A stretch of DNA of 64,000 nucleotides from Algoriphagus kandeliae. Lineage in GTDB: Bacteria > Bacteroidota > Bacteroidia > Cytophagales > Cyclobacteriaceae. This document shows, in pieces, positions 25,160-34,711 of this stretch. The position numbers and the translations under genes are program-made. The notes under the pieces were generated by a model. The model did not search any database. It worked only from the letters and a program-made list of their open reading frames with translations, and had not been told where the DNA came from. Within the stretch, counting starts at the first letter, position 1. The number at the start of each line of letters is the position of its first letter. The stretch covers positions 806,001 to 870,000 of the forward strand of contig NZ_SPSB01000002.1 of NCBI RefSeq assembly GCF_004571135.1. Direction: 5' to 3'.

Positions 25160-26857
25160 TTGGAGGAAAAATATATTAAACACCGGTATGAACCAATCCT
25201 TCCCAGTAAGGATGAGTGGCCTGTGGTCAAATTGGCTAGGGAGAGGAAGGATTTTGTCAAAAAAGTTTCCGAGAAGTCACAGCGAAGAATCTTAAATCAA
25301 ACCGGAAATAATCCAGAAATTTTAAAAGAAGAGCTTGAAACGACCTTGTATCGGGAAAAGCTTCGGATTAAACAAAATCCTTGGGTCGTTGATCCGGATG
25401 ATGAGGCAGAGTTTTGGGGGAAAGTAAAGGCTTCCCTTTTGCATATCAATAGCGAAAATAAGCTGAGTGATGCCCAACGAATTCATGAGTATCAGCAAAT
25501 TCTTGAATCCATCACTACCCGCTATTCAGAGGAGATTGCGAGCAATTTCAAGCATCAGCATTATAAATTCATCCGGAGTGTTGTCACCTTTGGGTTTGCC
25601 CGGCTTTTGAATGCAGCTCGGGTAAAGGGCTTTAAGTCCATATTTTCCAATCAATATTCTCTTCAGGATAAGATTCAGATTACCGGAGAGACGGATCAAC
25701 TTCGTGATTTAGCGACTAAGGGCACGATTGTCATGGTTCCGACCCACTTCTCCAATTTGGATAGTATCTTGATTGGTTGGATTATTTCAGTTTTGGGCCT
25801 ACCTCCATTCATTTATGGAGCGGGACTGAACCTGTTTAATATTTCGATTTTCGCTTACTTCATGGATGCCTTGGGTGCTTACAAGGTGGATCGCCGGAAG
25901 AAAAACTTGGTTTATCTGGAAACTCTCAAAACCTACTCCAAAGAAGCGATCCGTTTTGGCTGTCATTCCCTGTTTTTTCCGGGAGGTACACGAAGTAGAA
26001 GTGGAATGATAGAGAGCAAATTGAAGTTAGGGCTCCTGAGTACAGCGATTGAAGCTCAGCGAAGTAATTACCAGCATGGCTTAGATGAAATTAATGGGAA
26101 GGTATTTATCGTCCCTGTCACAATCAATTATCATTTTGTACTGGAGGCTCCTAGTCTTATCCGAGACTATTTGAGCATTACTGGACAGGAGCGCTATTAC
26201 AAGGAAAATGATGAGTTTTCTACCTCTTACAAAATCTCAAAGTTTTTGATAAAGTTTTTTACTAAGGGGTCAGATATTTCTGTTTCCGTTGGGAAGGCGA
26301 TGGATGTGCTTGGTAATTATGTAGATGAAAATGGGGATAGCCTCGATCAACATGGCCGTGTCATCAATCCGAAGCATTACTTCATGTCAAATGGGGAAGT
26401 GAATGTGGATCATCAGCGGGAGGAAGAATATACACAAATGCTTGGGAAGCGGATCGTGGAGGAATTCCATCGAATCAATCGCGTGTTTAGCTCCCATTTA
26501 GTGGCATTTACGGCTTTTGAGATGATTCAAGCAAGAAACTCCAAGTTGGATTTATTCGATTTGATTCGCTTGCCCGAAGAAGAGATTTTCATCGACTACC
26601 AGGAATTTAAAGATGACTGTCAACGAGTGTATGATCAAATCATGCGTTTGCGGGAAGAGGGGAAAATTAAAATTGCTCCCCATATGAAACAGGGAATGGA
26701 CGAGATTATTGCTCACGGGTTGGATAATGTGGGTATGTATCATGCGAAGAGGCCTTTGATTCAAAATAAACAGGGTCAAATCGTTACCGAGGACATCAGT
26801 TTGCTCTACTTTTATCACAATAGATTACATGGCTATGGACTTGAAAAACTTTTCTAA
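25160..26857 (+). CDS. Glycerolipid acyltransferase (PlsB/PlsC-type)
   Basis: This 565-residue protein has the acyltransferase HX4D motif in THFSNLD (about residue 195) and the FFPGGTRSRSG motif (about 272-282), which bind acyl donor and glycerol-phosphate. Large N- and C-terminal helical extensions make it longer than PlsC and more like a PlsB-type glycerol-3-phosphate acyltransferase. The reading frame has no upstream ATG (a stop lies at 25142-25144), so a TTG start at 25160 is used; the first ATG lies about 190 codons in, beyond conserved sequence. It overlaps gpsA, which makes the likely substrate glycerol-3-phosphate. Confidence 0.8.
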   Translation: MEEKYIKHRYEPILPSKDEWPVVKLARERKDFVKKVSEKSQRRILNQTGNNPEILKEELETTLYREKLRIKQNPWVVDPDDEAEFWGKVKASLLHINSENKLSDAQRIHEYQQILESITTRYSEEIASNFKHQHYKFIRSVVTFGFARLLNAARVKGFKSIFSNQYSLQDKIQITGETDQLRDLATKGTIVMVPTHFSNLDSILIGWIISVLGLPPFIYGAGLNLFNISIFAYFMDALGAYKVDRRKKNLVYLETLKTYSKEAIRFGCHSLFFPGGTRSRSGMIESKLKLGLLSTAIEAQRSNYQHGLDEINGKVFIVPVTINYHFVLEAPSLIRDYLSITGQERYYKENDEFSTSYKISKFLIKFFTKGSDISVSVGKAMDVLGNYVDENGDSLDQHGRVINPKHYFMSNGEVNVDHQREEEYTQMLGKRIVEEFHRINRVFSSHLVAFTAFEMIQARNSKLDLFDLIRLPEEEIFIDYQEFKDDCQRVYDQIMRLREEGKIKIAPHMKQGMDEIIAHGLDNVGMYHAKRPLIQNKQGQIVTEDISLLYFYHNRLHGYGLEKLF

Positions 26858-27893
26858 AGACGCTGTGGTAGGAGTAGTTGGTGTGGGGAGCTTTGGTACA
26901 GTCATAGCGAATATGCTGGCCGAGAAAAATAAGGTGCTGGTTTATGCCCGCAAGGAAGAGGTGGTTGAGGAAATTAATCAATTTCATCGTGCTCAGAATC
27001 GGGAATTTGATCCAACCATTCTAGCTACACATGATCCAGAAGAACTCTGCAATTCTTGCCATACCATATTTTTTATGGTTCCTAGTTCGGGTTTTCAGGA
27101 GGTAGCTAGAAAATTTGCTCCTTTTCTACAGCCTTATCACTTGGTAATTCATGGCACCAAAGGCCTTTGCTTGGATTTACCTGAAGGAAAGGATTTGGAT
27201 TCATTGAAGAGTATCAATCGTCGCCGAATCTTAACCATGAGTGAGGTGCTTCAAAAGGAAACGGTTGCTGTTCGGGTGGGCTGTTTGGCAGGGCCTAATA
27301 TTTCTAAAGAATTAGCACTTTCTCAACCTGCTGCCACCGTAATTGCTTCAAAATTCAATGAGGTGATTTTGGAAGGGCAGCGATTGCTTCGATCGGAGCG
27401 ATTCCAGGTTTATGGAAATTCCGACATTATTGGCGTCGAACTCAGCGGGGTTTTGAAAAATATTATTGCCATCGCTGCTGGGGCTTTGGCAGGCTTAGGT
27501 TTGGGAGAAAATGCCAAAGGCCTATTGATCTCTCGTGGAATGGTCGAGATGATCCATTTGAGCAAGGCTTTGGGAGGAAGTGTCAAATCGGTTTTTGGAT
27601 TGGCAGGAGTGGGTGACCTTGTTACTACTTGTAATTCTGTCAATTCTCGAAACTTTACCGTAGGTTATCGCTTGGCCAAAGGAGAAAAATTAAGTGAGAT
27701 TTTGGCTGATATGGAGGAAGTAGCTGAAGGCATCAATACCGTAAAAATCATCAAAGGATTTCTGGAATCAGCTGATTTAAGGGCTCCGATTACGGAAAAT
27801 TTATATAGAGTTTTATTCGAAGAGCTTGAAATAGAAGAGGCCCTCCAATTCCTTATGAAATACCCCTTCAATGTGGATGTAGACTTTGTATAA
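26829..27893 (+). CDS. gpsA: Glycerol-3-phosphate dehydrogenase [NAD(P)+]
   Basis: GpsA reduces dihydroxyacetone phosphate to glycerol-3-phosphate for phospholipid synthesis. The 354-residue product has the Rossmann motif GVVGVGSFGTVIANMLA (about 14-30), the KGLC strand, GPNISKELA-type block (AGPNISKEL), the substrate motif GVLKNIIAIAAG with its catalytic Lys (about 210), GLGENAKGLLISRG, and the LAGVGDLVTTC helix start (about 256-266). The start overlaps the acyltransferase gene by 29 bp (or 23 bp if translation begins at the third codon Met), so the two are translationally linked. A hairpin terminator follows. Confidence 0.95.
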   Translation: MAMDLKNFSKDAVVGVVGVGSFGTVIANMLAEKNKVLVYARKEEVVEEINQFHRAQNREFDPTILATHDPEELCNSCHTIFFMVPSSGFQEVARKFAPFLQPYHLVIHGTKGLCLDLPEGKDLDSLKSINRRRILTMSEVLQKETVAVRVGCLAGPNISKELALSQPAATVIASKFNEVILEGQRLLRSERFQVYGNSDIIGVELSGVLKNIIAIAAGALAGLGLGENAKGLLISRGMVEMIHLSKALGGSVKSVFGLAGVGDLVTTCNSVNSRNFTVGYRLAKGEKLSEILADMEEVAEGINTVKIIKGFLESADLRAPITENLYRVLFEELEIEEALQFLMKYPFNVDVDFV

Positions 27894-27924
27894 AAAAAGC
27901 TCTTCGTTTTGAAGAGCTTTCTTG
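27892..27924. terminator. Terminator between gpsA and sugar dehydrogenase genes
   Basis: 10-bp stem AAAGCTCTTC/GAAGAGCTTT (27896-27905 with 27911-27920) and a 5-nt loop. An A-run to the left makes it strongest for the minus-strand gene; the plus-strand T-tract is interrupted. Confidence 0.75.
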
Positions 27925-27928
27925 ATTT

Positions 27929-29089
27929 TTATTGTACCGGAAGTAATTTCACCAGAAGACCAGTTCCTTCGGTTATTGCATACAAATAGCCATCAGGGCT
28001 TTCAGAAACCTGTCTTACACGCCCCAAGTCTTGGAACATGATTTCCTGAGAAAGTGCATCAGTACCTTCCATATCCACACGGTTAATGTGCATTTTCGCC
28101 AAAGCACCAATTAAGATGTCTCCTTTCCAGTTTGGATATCGATCGGAGGTAACTAGTGTCATTCCGCAGGTTGCAATGGAGGGAACATAATAGGTTACAG
28201 GTTGTTCCATGCCTTCCTTTTCGGTGATGTCAGTAATTGGTGTACCATTATAGTTGACGCCATAGGTGATTACTGGCCAACCGTAATTCTTGCCTTTTTC
28301 AATCAAGTTCAATTCATCACCACCCATGGGTCCGTGTTCAGTTTCCCAAAGTCGATTATTGACCTTGTCGAAATACAAACCTTGAGGATTTCTATTTCCA
28401 TATGACCAAATGGAGGCAAATGCATTCGGCTCATTTACAAAAGGATTGTCACTAGGAATACGGCCATCATCATGGATTCGGTGAATTTTTCCGTGTGGAT
28501 TGGTTAGATCTTGGGCGTTCTCAGGCTTGTTTCCTTTGTCTCCATTTGAGAAATAAAGATAGCCATCATTATCAAAAACGATTCGGCTTCCAAAGTGTCG
28601 GCCGCCTTCCCATTCTGGAAGGGCTACAATTAACTCTTCCTGATTGATAGCCTGATTGTTGTCATCCAGCTTAAATCGCATGATGGTCAAAGCTCCCTTA
28701 TTATCCGGAAAAGGTTTGGCATAGGCGATATAAATCCAACCGTTTTCTTCATAATCCGGATGTGCAGCAACGTCGAGAAGGCCAGCTTGGTTTACCTCGT
28801 GAACCTCAGGTAGTCCCTGAACTTTTTGTCCTGTGAATTGGTCATTTTCGAAAATCAAGATTTCACCTTTTCTCTCCGTGATAAGCATTCTACCATCAGA
28901 AAGCCAAGTCATTCCCCATGGGCCTTCCAATTCGGTGAAAAGCGTATCTACTTTGATCAAATGCTTCTCTGTTTGCGTAGCAAAAGTAGGGTCAATCGGC
29001 TTGGAAGCTTCAATTTCTTCTTTTTGAGAACATGAAGAAAAGGCCATAATAGTCCCTGCGAAAAGAAATAGAATATGCGGTTTTTTCAT
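27929..29089 (-). CDS. PQQ-type soluble aldose/glucose dehydrogenase family lipoprotein
   Basis: The 386-residue product has a lipoprotein signal (MAFSSC, Cys near residue 20) and a six-bladed beta-propeller of the soluble glucose/aldose sugar dehydrogenase group (YliI-like). The signature blocks are present: GPWGMTWLSDGRMLITER (about 58-75), the HFGSR block (about 165), and WETEHGPMGGDELNLIEKG with KNYGWPVITYG (about 245-275), where the family's catalytic His and PQQ- or Ca-binding residues lie. It should oxidise sugars in the periplasm. The cofactor is inferred from the family. It stands alone. Confidence 0.9.
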   Translation of the reverse strand: MKKPHILFLFAGTIMAFSSCSQKEEIEASKPIDPTFATQTEKHLIKVDTLFTELEGPWGMTWLSDGRMLITERKGEILIFENDQFTGQKVQGLPEVHEVNQAGLLDVAAHPDYEENGWIYIAYAKPFPDNKGALTIMRFKLDDNNQAINQEELIVALPEWEGGRHFGSRIVFDNDGYLYFSNGDKGNKPENAQDLTNPHGKIHRIHDDGRIPSDNPFVNEPNAFASIWSYGNRNPQGLYFDKVNNRLWETEHGPMGGDELNLIEKGKNYGWPVITYGVNYNGTPITDITEKEGMEQPVTYYVPSIATCGMTLVTSDRYPNWKGDILIGALAKMHINRVDMEGTDALSQEIMFQDLGRVRQVSESPDGYLYAITEGTGLLVKLLPVQ

Positions 29090-29155
29090 AGTTAATTAGT
29101 CTTCAATATGAAGCGCAAGTTAGTACATATCTAGTAATCAAGACCGCGGATTCTT

Positions 29156-30193
29156 TCAAATGGTCGCCTGCTCTTTAGCTAGTTGGATATGATGCATAGC
29201 CTCGTCGACCAACTCAGCGGATCCAATCAATAAAGGAGTGCGTTGATGAAGGGATTCCGGGACAATATCAAGAATCCTCCTTTTTCCATCACTCGCTTTA
29301 GCGCCCGCCTGTTCTGCAATAAAAGCCAATGCATTTGCTTCATATAAAAGGCGCAGTTTCCCAGTTGGGTTTTTCTTGGTAGCAGGATATAAATAGATGC
29401 CTCCTTTAAGAAGATTTCGATGAAAATCAGCTACTAATGAACCAATGTATCGGGCAGCGAATCTATTTTCTTTGCATTGGTCTACATAGCTTTTTATTCC
29501 GTCTTGCCAATCTTTTTCCAAACCCTCATTTATTGAATATATGGTGCCTGAGGTCGGAGCCTGAATTTGTGGATGGGAAAGGAAAAATTCTCCTAAGCTG
29601 GTTTCATAAGTGAATCCATTGACCCCGAATCCAGTCGTGTACACTAGCATGGTGGAAGACCCATAAAGCACATATCCGGCAGCTACTTGTTCCGATCCGG
29701 GCTGCATGATGTCTTCCTGCTGAATGGGGCTACCAATTGGTGTTTTTCTGCGGTAAATAGAAAAAATCGTTCCGATACTAATGTTCACATCAATGTTGGA
29801 ACTTCCATCTAAAGGATCGATGGCTACCACATATTTTCCGGAATTATTCTGCAAATCCACCACTGCATCCTCTTCTTCGGAAACTATGGCACAGACTTCG
29901 CCACCTTTACTCAAGGCTCGCATAAATCGAATGTTGGCAATGACGTCCAGTTTTTGCTGTTCTTCACCTTGCACATTTGTTTGACCAAAGGCTCCTCCGA
30001 TATTTGCTAGGCCAGCTCTGTTGGTTTCGCGATTGACGATCTTTGCGGCAAGTGCAATGTCCCGGAGTAATTGTGAGAGTTCACCGGAAGCAAAAGGGAA
30101 ATCGCTTTGTTTGAGTTTGATAAAGCGATCTAAAGTAGTCCCAACCGAATAGGCCATGCCTGATTGGTCAGGTTGGTAAGGATTGATTTTCAT
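29156..30193 (-). CDS. fbp: Fructose-1,6-bisphosphatase class I
   Basis: This gluconeogenic enzyme hydrolyses fructose-1,6-bisphosphate. The 345-residue product carries the metal-binding [22 protein letters not shown] segment (about 124-145), the Glu pair in SEEEDAVV (about 101-108), the substrate-binding [22 protein letters not shown] block, and [25 protein letters not shown]. Length is usual for the bacterial class I enzyme. It diverges from an aspartate kinase gene with a 57-bp gap. Confidence 0.96.
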   Translation of the reverse strand: MKINPYQPDQSGMAYSVGTTLDRFIKLKQSDFPFASGELSQLLRDIALAAKIVNRETNRAGLANIGGAFGQTNVQGEEQQKLDVIANIRFMRALSKGGEVCAIVSEEEDAVVDLQNNSGKYVVAIDPLDGSSNIDVNISIGTIFSIYRRKTPIGSPIQQEDIMQPGSEQVAAGYVLYGSSTMLVYTTGFGVNGFTYETSLGEFFLSHPQIQAPTSGTIYSINEGLEKDWQDGIKSYVDQCKENRFAARYIGSLVADFHRNLLKGGIYLYPATKKNPTGKLRLLYEANALAFIAEQAGAKASDGKRRILDIVPESLHQRTPLLIGSAELVDEAMHHIQLAKEQATI

Positions 30194-30250
30194 TATTAGA
30201 AAAGTACAATATTTGGGTTTATATCTACCCGAAATTAGGAAGAAAATTGA

Positions 30251-31537
30251 ATGACAAAAACAATCATTTTCAAATTTGGAGGTGCATCTGTTAAAGATGC
30301 GGATTCTATCAAAAACTTAGCTGAAATTTTGCGTAATCGATTGCGAAATCGGATGGTTTTAGTGATTTCTGCTATGGGGAAAACGACAAATGCCCTTGAA
30401 AGTCTGATTCGGCAGAGAATGGAAAATTTAGAATATTCTAAGGAATGTACAATTATTAAGAATTTTCATTTGGAGATTTGTCAGAAGCTTTTTCCAGAGG
30501 ATCATTCTATTTTCCCCCGAATCGACAACTTATTTACCCAACTTGAAAATCAGTTTCATGCTCCTATCAATCAGAGTAATTATGACGAATCTTACGATCG
30601 GATTGTGTCCTTTGGGGAGTTAATTTCGACTCGCATAATTTCTGAGTATTTATGTAGTCAGGGATTATTGGTTGTTTGGCAGGATGCACGCGAGCTGATT
30701 CGGACTTCTTCTGATTTTCGTTTTGCCCTAGTGGATTGGGAAAAGACCCGAAAACAAAGTCAACGAATCCTGAATCCTATTTTGGATCAATTCCCTGTCA
30801 TCACGCAGGGATTTATAGGAAGTGATGGAAAAGGTCGAAGCACCACTTTGGGAAGGGAAGGATCGGATTTTACTGCAGCTATTTTGGCCTCTTCACTAAA
30901 TGCCAACTCTGTCACCATTTGGAAGGATGTCCCCGGAGTTTTGAATGCAGACCCCAAGATTTTTTCACAAACCCAAAAGTTTGATGAATTGGGCTATAAG
31001 GAGGCAGCTGAGATGACCTATTTTGGGGCTTCTGTCATTCATCCCAAAACCATTAAACCACTTGCGAATAAAGGAATTCCCCTTTTTGTAAAGTCCTTTT
31101 TAAATCCTGAAGCTTCGGGGACCAAGATTCATGGCCAAGCTCCCAATCAGGAAATTCCTGCATTTATCCTCAAGAAAAATCAAATTCTGATCACCTTCAA
31201 AGTGACTGACTTTACATTCATTGGGGAGGAACATATCCATCAGATTTACGATCAATTGAAGAATTTAAAGCTTCGTGTCAATATGTTGCAATTGTCGGCA
31301 ATCAGTGTCTCAGTAGTGATCGACGATGAATTGTTTAAGCTCGACCGATTGCTCAAGTATTTGAAAAATGATTTTGAAATTCGTTTCAATTCGGGCCTGG
31401 AGTTATTGACGATTTTGAACCATAAAAAAGTAGATTTTGAGCCTTTTCTTGATGGCTACGATCTTTTGCTAGAGCAGACGACAAGAAACACCTTTCAAGC
31501 CGTACGCCGGAAAATCGTAGAGCAAGAAAAAGTTTAG
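30251..31537 (+). CDS. lysC: Monofunctional aspartate kinase
   Basis: The 428-residue product begins with [13 protein letters not shown] (residues 8-20) and has the aspartokinase motifs [25 protein letters not shown] (about 200-212) and [17 protein letters not shown] (about 260-276). The C-terminal regulatory part is weakly conserved: one ACT-like stretch ([17 protein letters not shown]) followed by a divergent tail. It is the second aspartate kinase of the window, separate from thrA and without a leader, so it may supply lysine and diaminopimelate. It could differ in feedback control. The assignment as lysC type is by elimination. Confidence 0.88.
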   Translation: MTKTIIFKFGGASVKDADSIKNLAEILRNRLRNRMVLVISAMGKTTNALESLIRQRMENLEYSKECTIIKNFHLEICQKLFPEDHSIFPRIDNLFTQLENQFHAPINQSNYDESYDRIVSFGELISTRIISEYLCSQGLLVVWQDARELIRTSSDFRFALVDWEKTRKQSQRILNPILDQFPVITQGFIGSDGKGRSTTLGREGSDFTAAILASSLNANSVTIWKDVPGVLNADPKIFSQTQKFDELGYKEAAEMTYFGASVIHPKTIKPLANKGIPLFVKSFLNPEASGTKIHGQAPNQEIPAFILKKNQILITFKVTDFTFIGEEHIHQIYDQLKNLKLRVNMLQLSAISVSVVIDDELFKLDRLLKYLKNDFEIRFNSGLELLTILNHKKVDFEPFLDGYDLLLEQTTRNTFQAVRRKIVEQEKV

Positions 31538-31568
31538 TAACTTAAAGAGTTATTAAAATTTCTAACCC

Positions 31569-32675
31569 ATGCAAACTCGAAGACAATTTATTCAGAAGGC
31601 AGGCCTAACTACTTTGGCGGCTGTCAATTTACCTTTTGCAGATAGTTTTTCAAGGTCTGTTTTTCCCAAAGAAGATAAAGTTCTTCGGGTAGCGATAATG
31701 GGGCTTGGAAGTTATGGAACTCGCGTAGCCGAGGCTATGCGGGATTGTAAGCGGGCGAAATTGGTAGGAGTGATAAGTGGTACGCCTTCAAAAATCGAGA
31801 GCTGGAAAGAGAAGTATGATATCCCCGCTAAGAATTGCTACAACTATGAAAATTTCGACCAAATCAAAGATAATCCAGACATTGATGCGGTTTATGTAAT
31901 CACTCCCAATTCTTTGCATAAGCCCTATTCGATTCGAGTAGCTCAAGCGGGAAAGCATGTCATTTGTGAAAAACCCATGGCTCTTAATGCTGCTGAAGGA
32001 AAAGAAATGGTAGATGCCTGCAAAAAGGCAGGAGTTCATTTGCTGATTGGTTATAGAATGCACTTTGAAGCAAAGACTTTGGAAGTAGTAAAAAGGCAAA
32101 GAGCTGGTCAGTTTGGGAAAACTCTGTTTTTTCAGGGATTGAGCGGGTTCATTATTGGTGATCCCAATCAGTGGAGGCTGAATAAGGAATTAGCAGGTGG
32201 AGGCTCGATGATGGATATTGGAATCTATTCAGTAAATGGAGCACGCTATATGTTAGGTGAAGAACCGATCTGGGTGACCGCACAGGAAGTGAAAACTGAT
32301 CCCGTCAAATTTAAAGAGGGAGTGGATGAGACGATTACGTTTCAAATGGGCTTCCCGTCCGGTGCTGTAGCATCCTGTCTTTCCACCTATTCTCTCAATA
32401 ATTTGGATAAATTTTTCTTAAACGGAACAAAAGGTTTTGCTGAAATGCAACCATCGACAGGCTATGGGCCCATTCAAGCTTGGACAAATCAAGGGCCTAT
32501 TGAGGCTGAACATATCACTCATCAGACTACCCAAATGGACGAAATGGCTCAAATAATTTTGGAGGGGAAAAAGCCAATTATTCCAGTGGATGGAGAAGAA
32601 GGTTTACGAGACATGGTGATTATTGATGCCATCTATGAAGCGGTACGAACTGGAAAAAAAGTAGAGCTTGTCTAG
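31569..32675 (+). CDS. Gfo/Idh/MocA family oxidoreductase (Tat-exported)
   Basis: The 368-residue product starts with a twin-arginine signal (TRRQFIQKAGLTTLAA, residues 3-18), so it should leave the cytoplasm folded with its NAD(P). The Rossmann loop is VAIMGLGSYGTRVAEAM (about 42-58). The family motif CEKPMALNAAEG (about 136-147) contains the conserved Lys-Pro, and GGGSMMDIGIYSVNGARYML lies in the second half. Such enzymes oxidise sugars and sugar derivatives; the substrate is unknown. It follows lysC by 31 bp with no terminator, so cotranscription is possible though functionally unexplained. Confidence 0.92.
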   Translation: MQTRRQFIQKAGLTTLAAVNLPFADSFSRSVFPKEDKVLRVAIMGLGSYGTRVAEAMRDCKRAKLVGVISGTPSKIESWKEKYDIPAKNCYNYENFDQIKDNPDIDAVYVITPNSLHKPYSIRVAQAGKHVICEKPMALNAAEGKEMVDACKKAGVHLLIGYRMHFEAKTLEVVKRQRAGQFGKTLFFQGLSGFIIGDPNQWRLNKELAGGGSMMDIGIYSVNGARYMLGEEPIWVTAQEVKTDPVKFKEGVDETITFQMGFPSGAVASCLSTYSLNNLDKFFLNGTKGFAEMQPSTGYGPIQAWTNQGPIEAEHITHQTTQMDEMAQIILEGKKPIIPVDGEEGLRDMVIIDAIYEAVRTGKKVELV

Positions 32676-32696
32676 TTTTTAAACACTTAAAAAATT

Positions 32697-33194
32697 TTAA
32701 TCCAAAATCAATTGCATAAAGACAAGAGTTAGCCACTTGTCAAACTTGAATGCTACTTCAGGAATTCGAGCGACTTCCCGAAAGCCCAATCGCTCATGAA
32801 AGCGATAGCTGCCCGTGTTTTCAGAGTCCATTCCCGCAACCATCACATGATAACCTTGGGATTTGGCAATATGGATGAGCTGTTTCATCAATTCAGTTCC
32901 AAATCCTTTTCCCTGAGCATCCGAATTCAAATAGATGGTATGCTCAAGGCTTCGATTATATCCGGGTTTCGCTCTGAATTTACCATAGGTAGCATAGCCA
33001 CAAACTTTTCCATTTAATGTTCCCACTAATACCGGATATCCCTCTTTGATTTTACTCTCAAAGTTTTGCTGAACTTCCTCTAGGGTTTTTGGAAAATAGT
33101 CATAGTTGTGAGAGGTGTTTTCAATGGAGTCATTAATGATCCCCAAAATGGCTTCAGAGTCGGCAGGTTGATATTCTCGGATTTCTAGGCTCAT
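32697..33194 (-). CDS. GNAT family N-acetyltransferase
   Basis: The 165-residue product is a GNAT acetyltransferase of the phosphinothricin/methionine-sulfoximine type. Motif A reads AQGKGFGTELMKQLIHIAKSQG (about 92-113), with NTGSYRFHERLGF (about 125-137) after it. An N-terminal IREYQPADSEAILGIIND block begins the fold. The substrate could be an amino-acid analogue or a protein or peptide amine. Its start codon shares one base with the stop of the fructosamine kinase gene (TAATG), so it is the third gene of a tightly coupled operon. Confidence 0.87.
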   Translation of the reverse strand: MSLEIREYQPADSEAILGIINDSIENTSHNYDYFPKTLEEVQQNFESKIKEGYPVLVGTLNGKVCGYATYGKFRAKPGYNRSLEHTIYLNSDAQGKGFGTELMKQLIHIAKSQGYHVMVAGMDSENTGSYRFHERLGFREVARIPEVAFKFDKWLTLVFMQLILD

Positions 33195-34066
33195 TATTGA
33201 AAGCGATTGACGATCTTTTCTATTCCGGGAAGGTAGGCTGTTCCAAATAAATTGAGATGAACTAGAAGCGGATAAAGATTATATATACCCATTCGATTTT
33301 CAAAACCCGGTTCTAAAGGAAATACAGATTCATAGGCTTCATAAAATTGCGAGTCAAAACCTCCAAAGAGTCTGCTGAATGCTAAATCCATCTCGCGGTG
33401 GCCAAAATAAATGGCAGGGTCGATAAGACAGGGTTGACCATCTTCATGGATGATCACATTTCCAGACCACAAATCACCATGAACTAGGGAGGGAGACTCT
33501 TCAGGAAAAATTCCTTGAAGTTTGGGATAGATCTCCTGGAATTTTTTTAGAAAATCCAAAGGAATGAGCCGGTCAAAATAGGCTTTTCCCAGAAGCGGTT
33601 CCAAGCGCTGTTCGATAAAGAAGTCAAGCCAATTTTCTGTATGAAGATTTTTCTGGTAAAGAGATGCAATAAAATTATCTTGATGTAAGCCGAAGTAATC
33701 CTGTTGGGTGAGATGAAGGTGGGCGAGACCAATTCCTAAATTTTCCCAGTAATTTGGCGCTTTTCTTCCTCCAGGAATGAATTCAGTAAGGAGATAATTG
33801 TAATCTTCAACTCTGCCGAATCCATAAACTTCCGGAACCTTTAAAAAGGTCGATTTTCGAAGTAAATCAAGACCTTGGGCTTCTCGAACAAGGATGTCTT
33901 TTTCATGATCAAAATTCAATTTGAGAAAAAAAACACCTTCTGAACTGCTGAGTCGAATTCCTTGATTATGATTTCCTGCTGCAATTAGGGTAGCAGATTT
34001 AAACTCCGCCATGGGACCTAGGCTTTGAAAAAGTACTTGCTCGTAGATCCCGTTCAGGTCAAGCAT
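33194..34066 (-). CDS. Fructosamine/ketosamine-3-kinase family protein
   Basis: The 290-residue kinase-fold protein has the family's catalytic block LVHGDLWSGNVIIHEDGQPCLIDPAIYFGHREMDLAFSRLFGGF (about 197-240), with the catalytic Asp in HGDLWSGN and the metal Asp in IDPA, and an N-terminal nucleotide-binding region. Family members phosphorylate ketosamines on glycated proteins, after which the adduct falls off. Bacterial members are often next to a low-molecular-weight phosphatase gene, as here: the two overlap by 8 bp. The GNAT gene overlaps its other end. The exact sugar (fructosamine, ribulosamine or erythrulosamine) is unknown. Confidence 0.92.
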   Translation of the reverse strand: MLDLNGIYEQVLFQSLGPMAEFKSATLIAAGNHNQGIRLSSSEGVFFLKLNFDHEKDILVREAQGLDLLRKSTFLKVPEVYGFGRVEDYNYLLTEFIPGGRKAPNYWENLGIGLAHLHLTQQDYFGLHQDNFIASLYQKNLHTENWLDFFIEQRLEPLLGKAYFDRLIPLDFLKKFQEIYPKLQGIFPEESPSLVHGDLWSGNVIIHEDGQPCLIDPAIYFGHREMDLAFSRLFGGFDSQFYEAYESVFPLEPGFENRMGIYNLYPLLVHLNLFGTAYLPGIEKIVNRFQ

Positions 34067-34544
34067 AAATGCGGTGACGTTCCTGGATTGTATTTAAAAA
34101 ATGGTTAATCGCTTCATCAAGGATGCTGTAGATTTCATGGAATCCTTCCTCCCCACCATAGTATGGATCAGGTACAGGTTGACCTTCGCTTCCTTCCACA
34201 AAATCTCGAATCAAGTAAATTTCCTTTTCCCCAAAGCCATACTTTGATTTCATATGGTTGAGGTTTTGGATATTTTGATGATCCATGGCCAAAATGTAAT
34301 CAAACTCTCTAAAATCCACCCGGTTGACTTGTCTTCCCCGATGTTGGATTTTGATATTATTGGCGTTTGCGCATCGAATAGTACGTTCATCCGGTAATTC
34401 ACCTATATGATAGTCGGAAGTCCCTGCACTGTCACTTTTAAAGTAGGATTCAATGCCGAGTTTTTTGACTTTATCATTAAATATGGCCTCCGCCAAAGGG
34501 GATCTACAAATATTACCTAGGCAAACAAATAGTACTTTAATCAT
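34059..34544 (-). CDS. Low-molecular-weight protein-tyrosine-phosphatase family protein
   Basis: The 161-residue product has the phosphate-binding loop CLGNICRS (Cys8 to Ser15, the C-X5-R signature) and the general-acid DPYYGGEEGFHEIY segment (about 125-138). The fold and length match LMW-PTP. Beside a fructosamine kinase, such enzymes can dephosphorylate sugar phosphates or ketosamine 5-phosphates rather than proteins. It is the first gene of a three-gene overlapping operon with the kinase and a GNAT acetyltransferase. Confidence 0.93.
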   Translation of the reverse strand: MIKVLFVCLGNICRSPLAEAIFNDKVKKLGIESYFKSDSAGTSDYHIGELPDERTIRCANANNIKIQHRGRQVNRVDFREFDYILAMDHQNIQNLNHMKSKYGFGEKEIYLIRDFVEGSEGQPVPDPYYGGEEGFHEIYSILDEAINHFLNTIQERHRIYA

Positions 34545-34582
34545 TACAAAATTTCGATTCGCGTTGGACTAGTCTAAAACGG

Positions 34583-34590
34583 TAACTTTG
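34583..34590 (+). promoter_or_regulatory. Possible -7 promoter element for waaA
   Basis: TAACTTTG matches TAnnTTTG exactly; TTG lies 16 nt upstream (34564-34566), a slightly short spacer. It would give a leader of about 115 nt before waaA. Confidence 0.35.
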
Positions 34591-34711
34591 AAAATAGAAA
34601 TTTTTGTTCTGAATCAACAAATTGTACGCTCATTTTTTGAAAAATATCTGAGCTTTAACTTTTTGAGTCCTTTGAGGACCTTACTTGTCTTGATAAAAGC
34701 TAATTTTAGCC

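Noticed and set aside
32670-32700. AT-only inverted repeat after the Gfo/Idh/MocA gene
   Set aside because: TTTTTAA/TTAAAAA has no GC pairs, so it is unlikely to terminate transcription.
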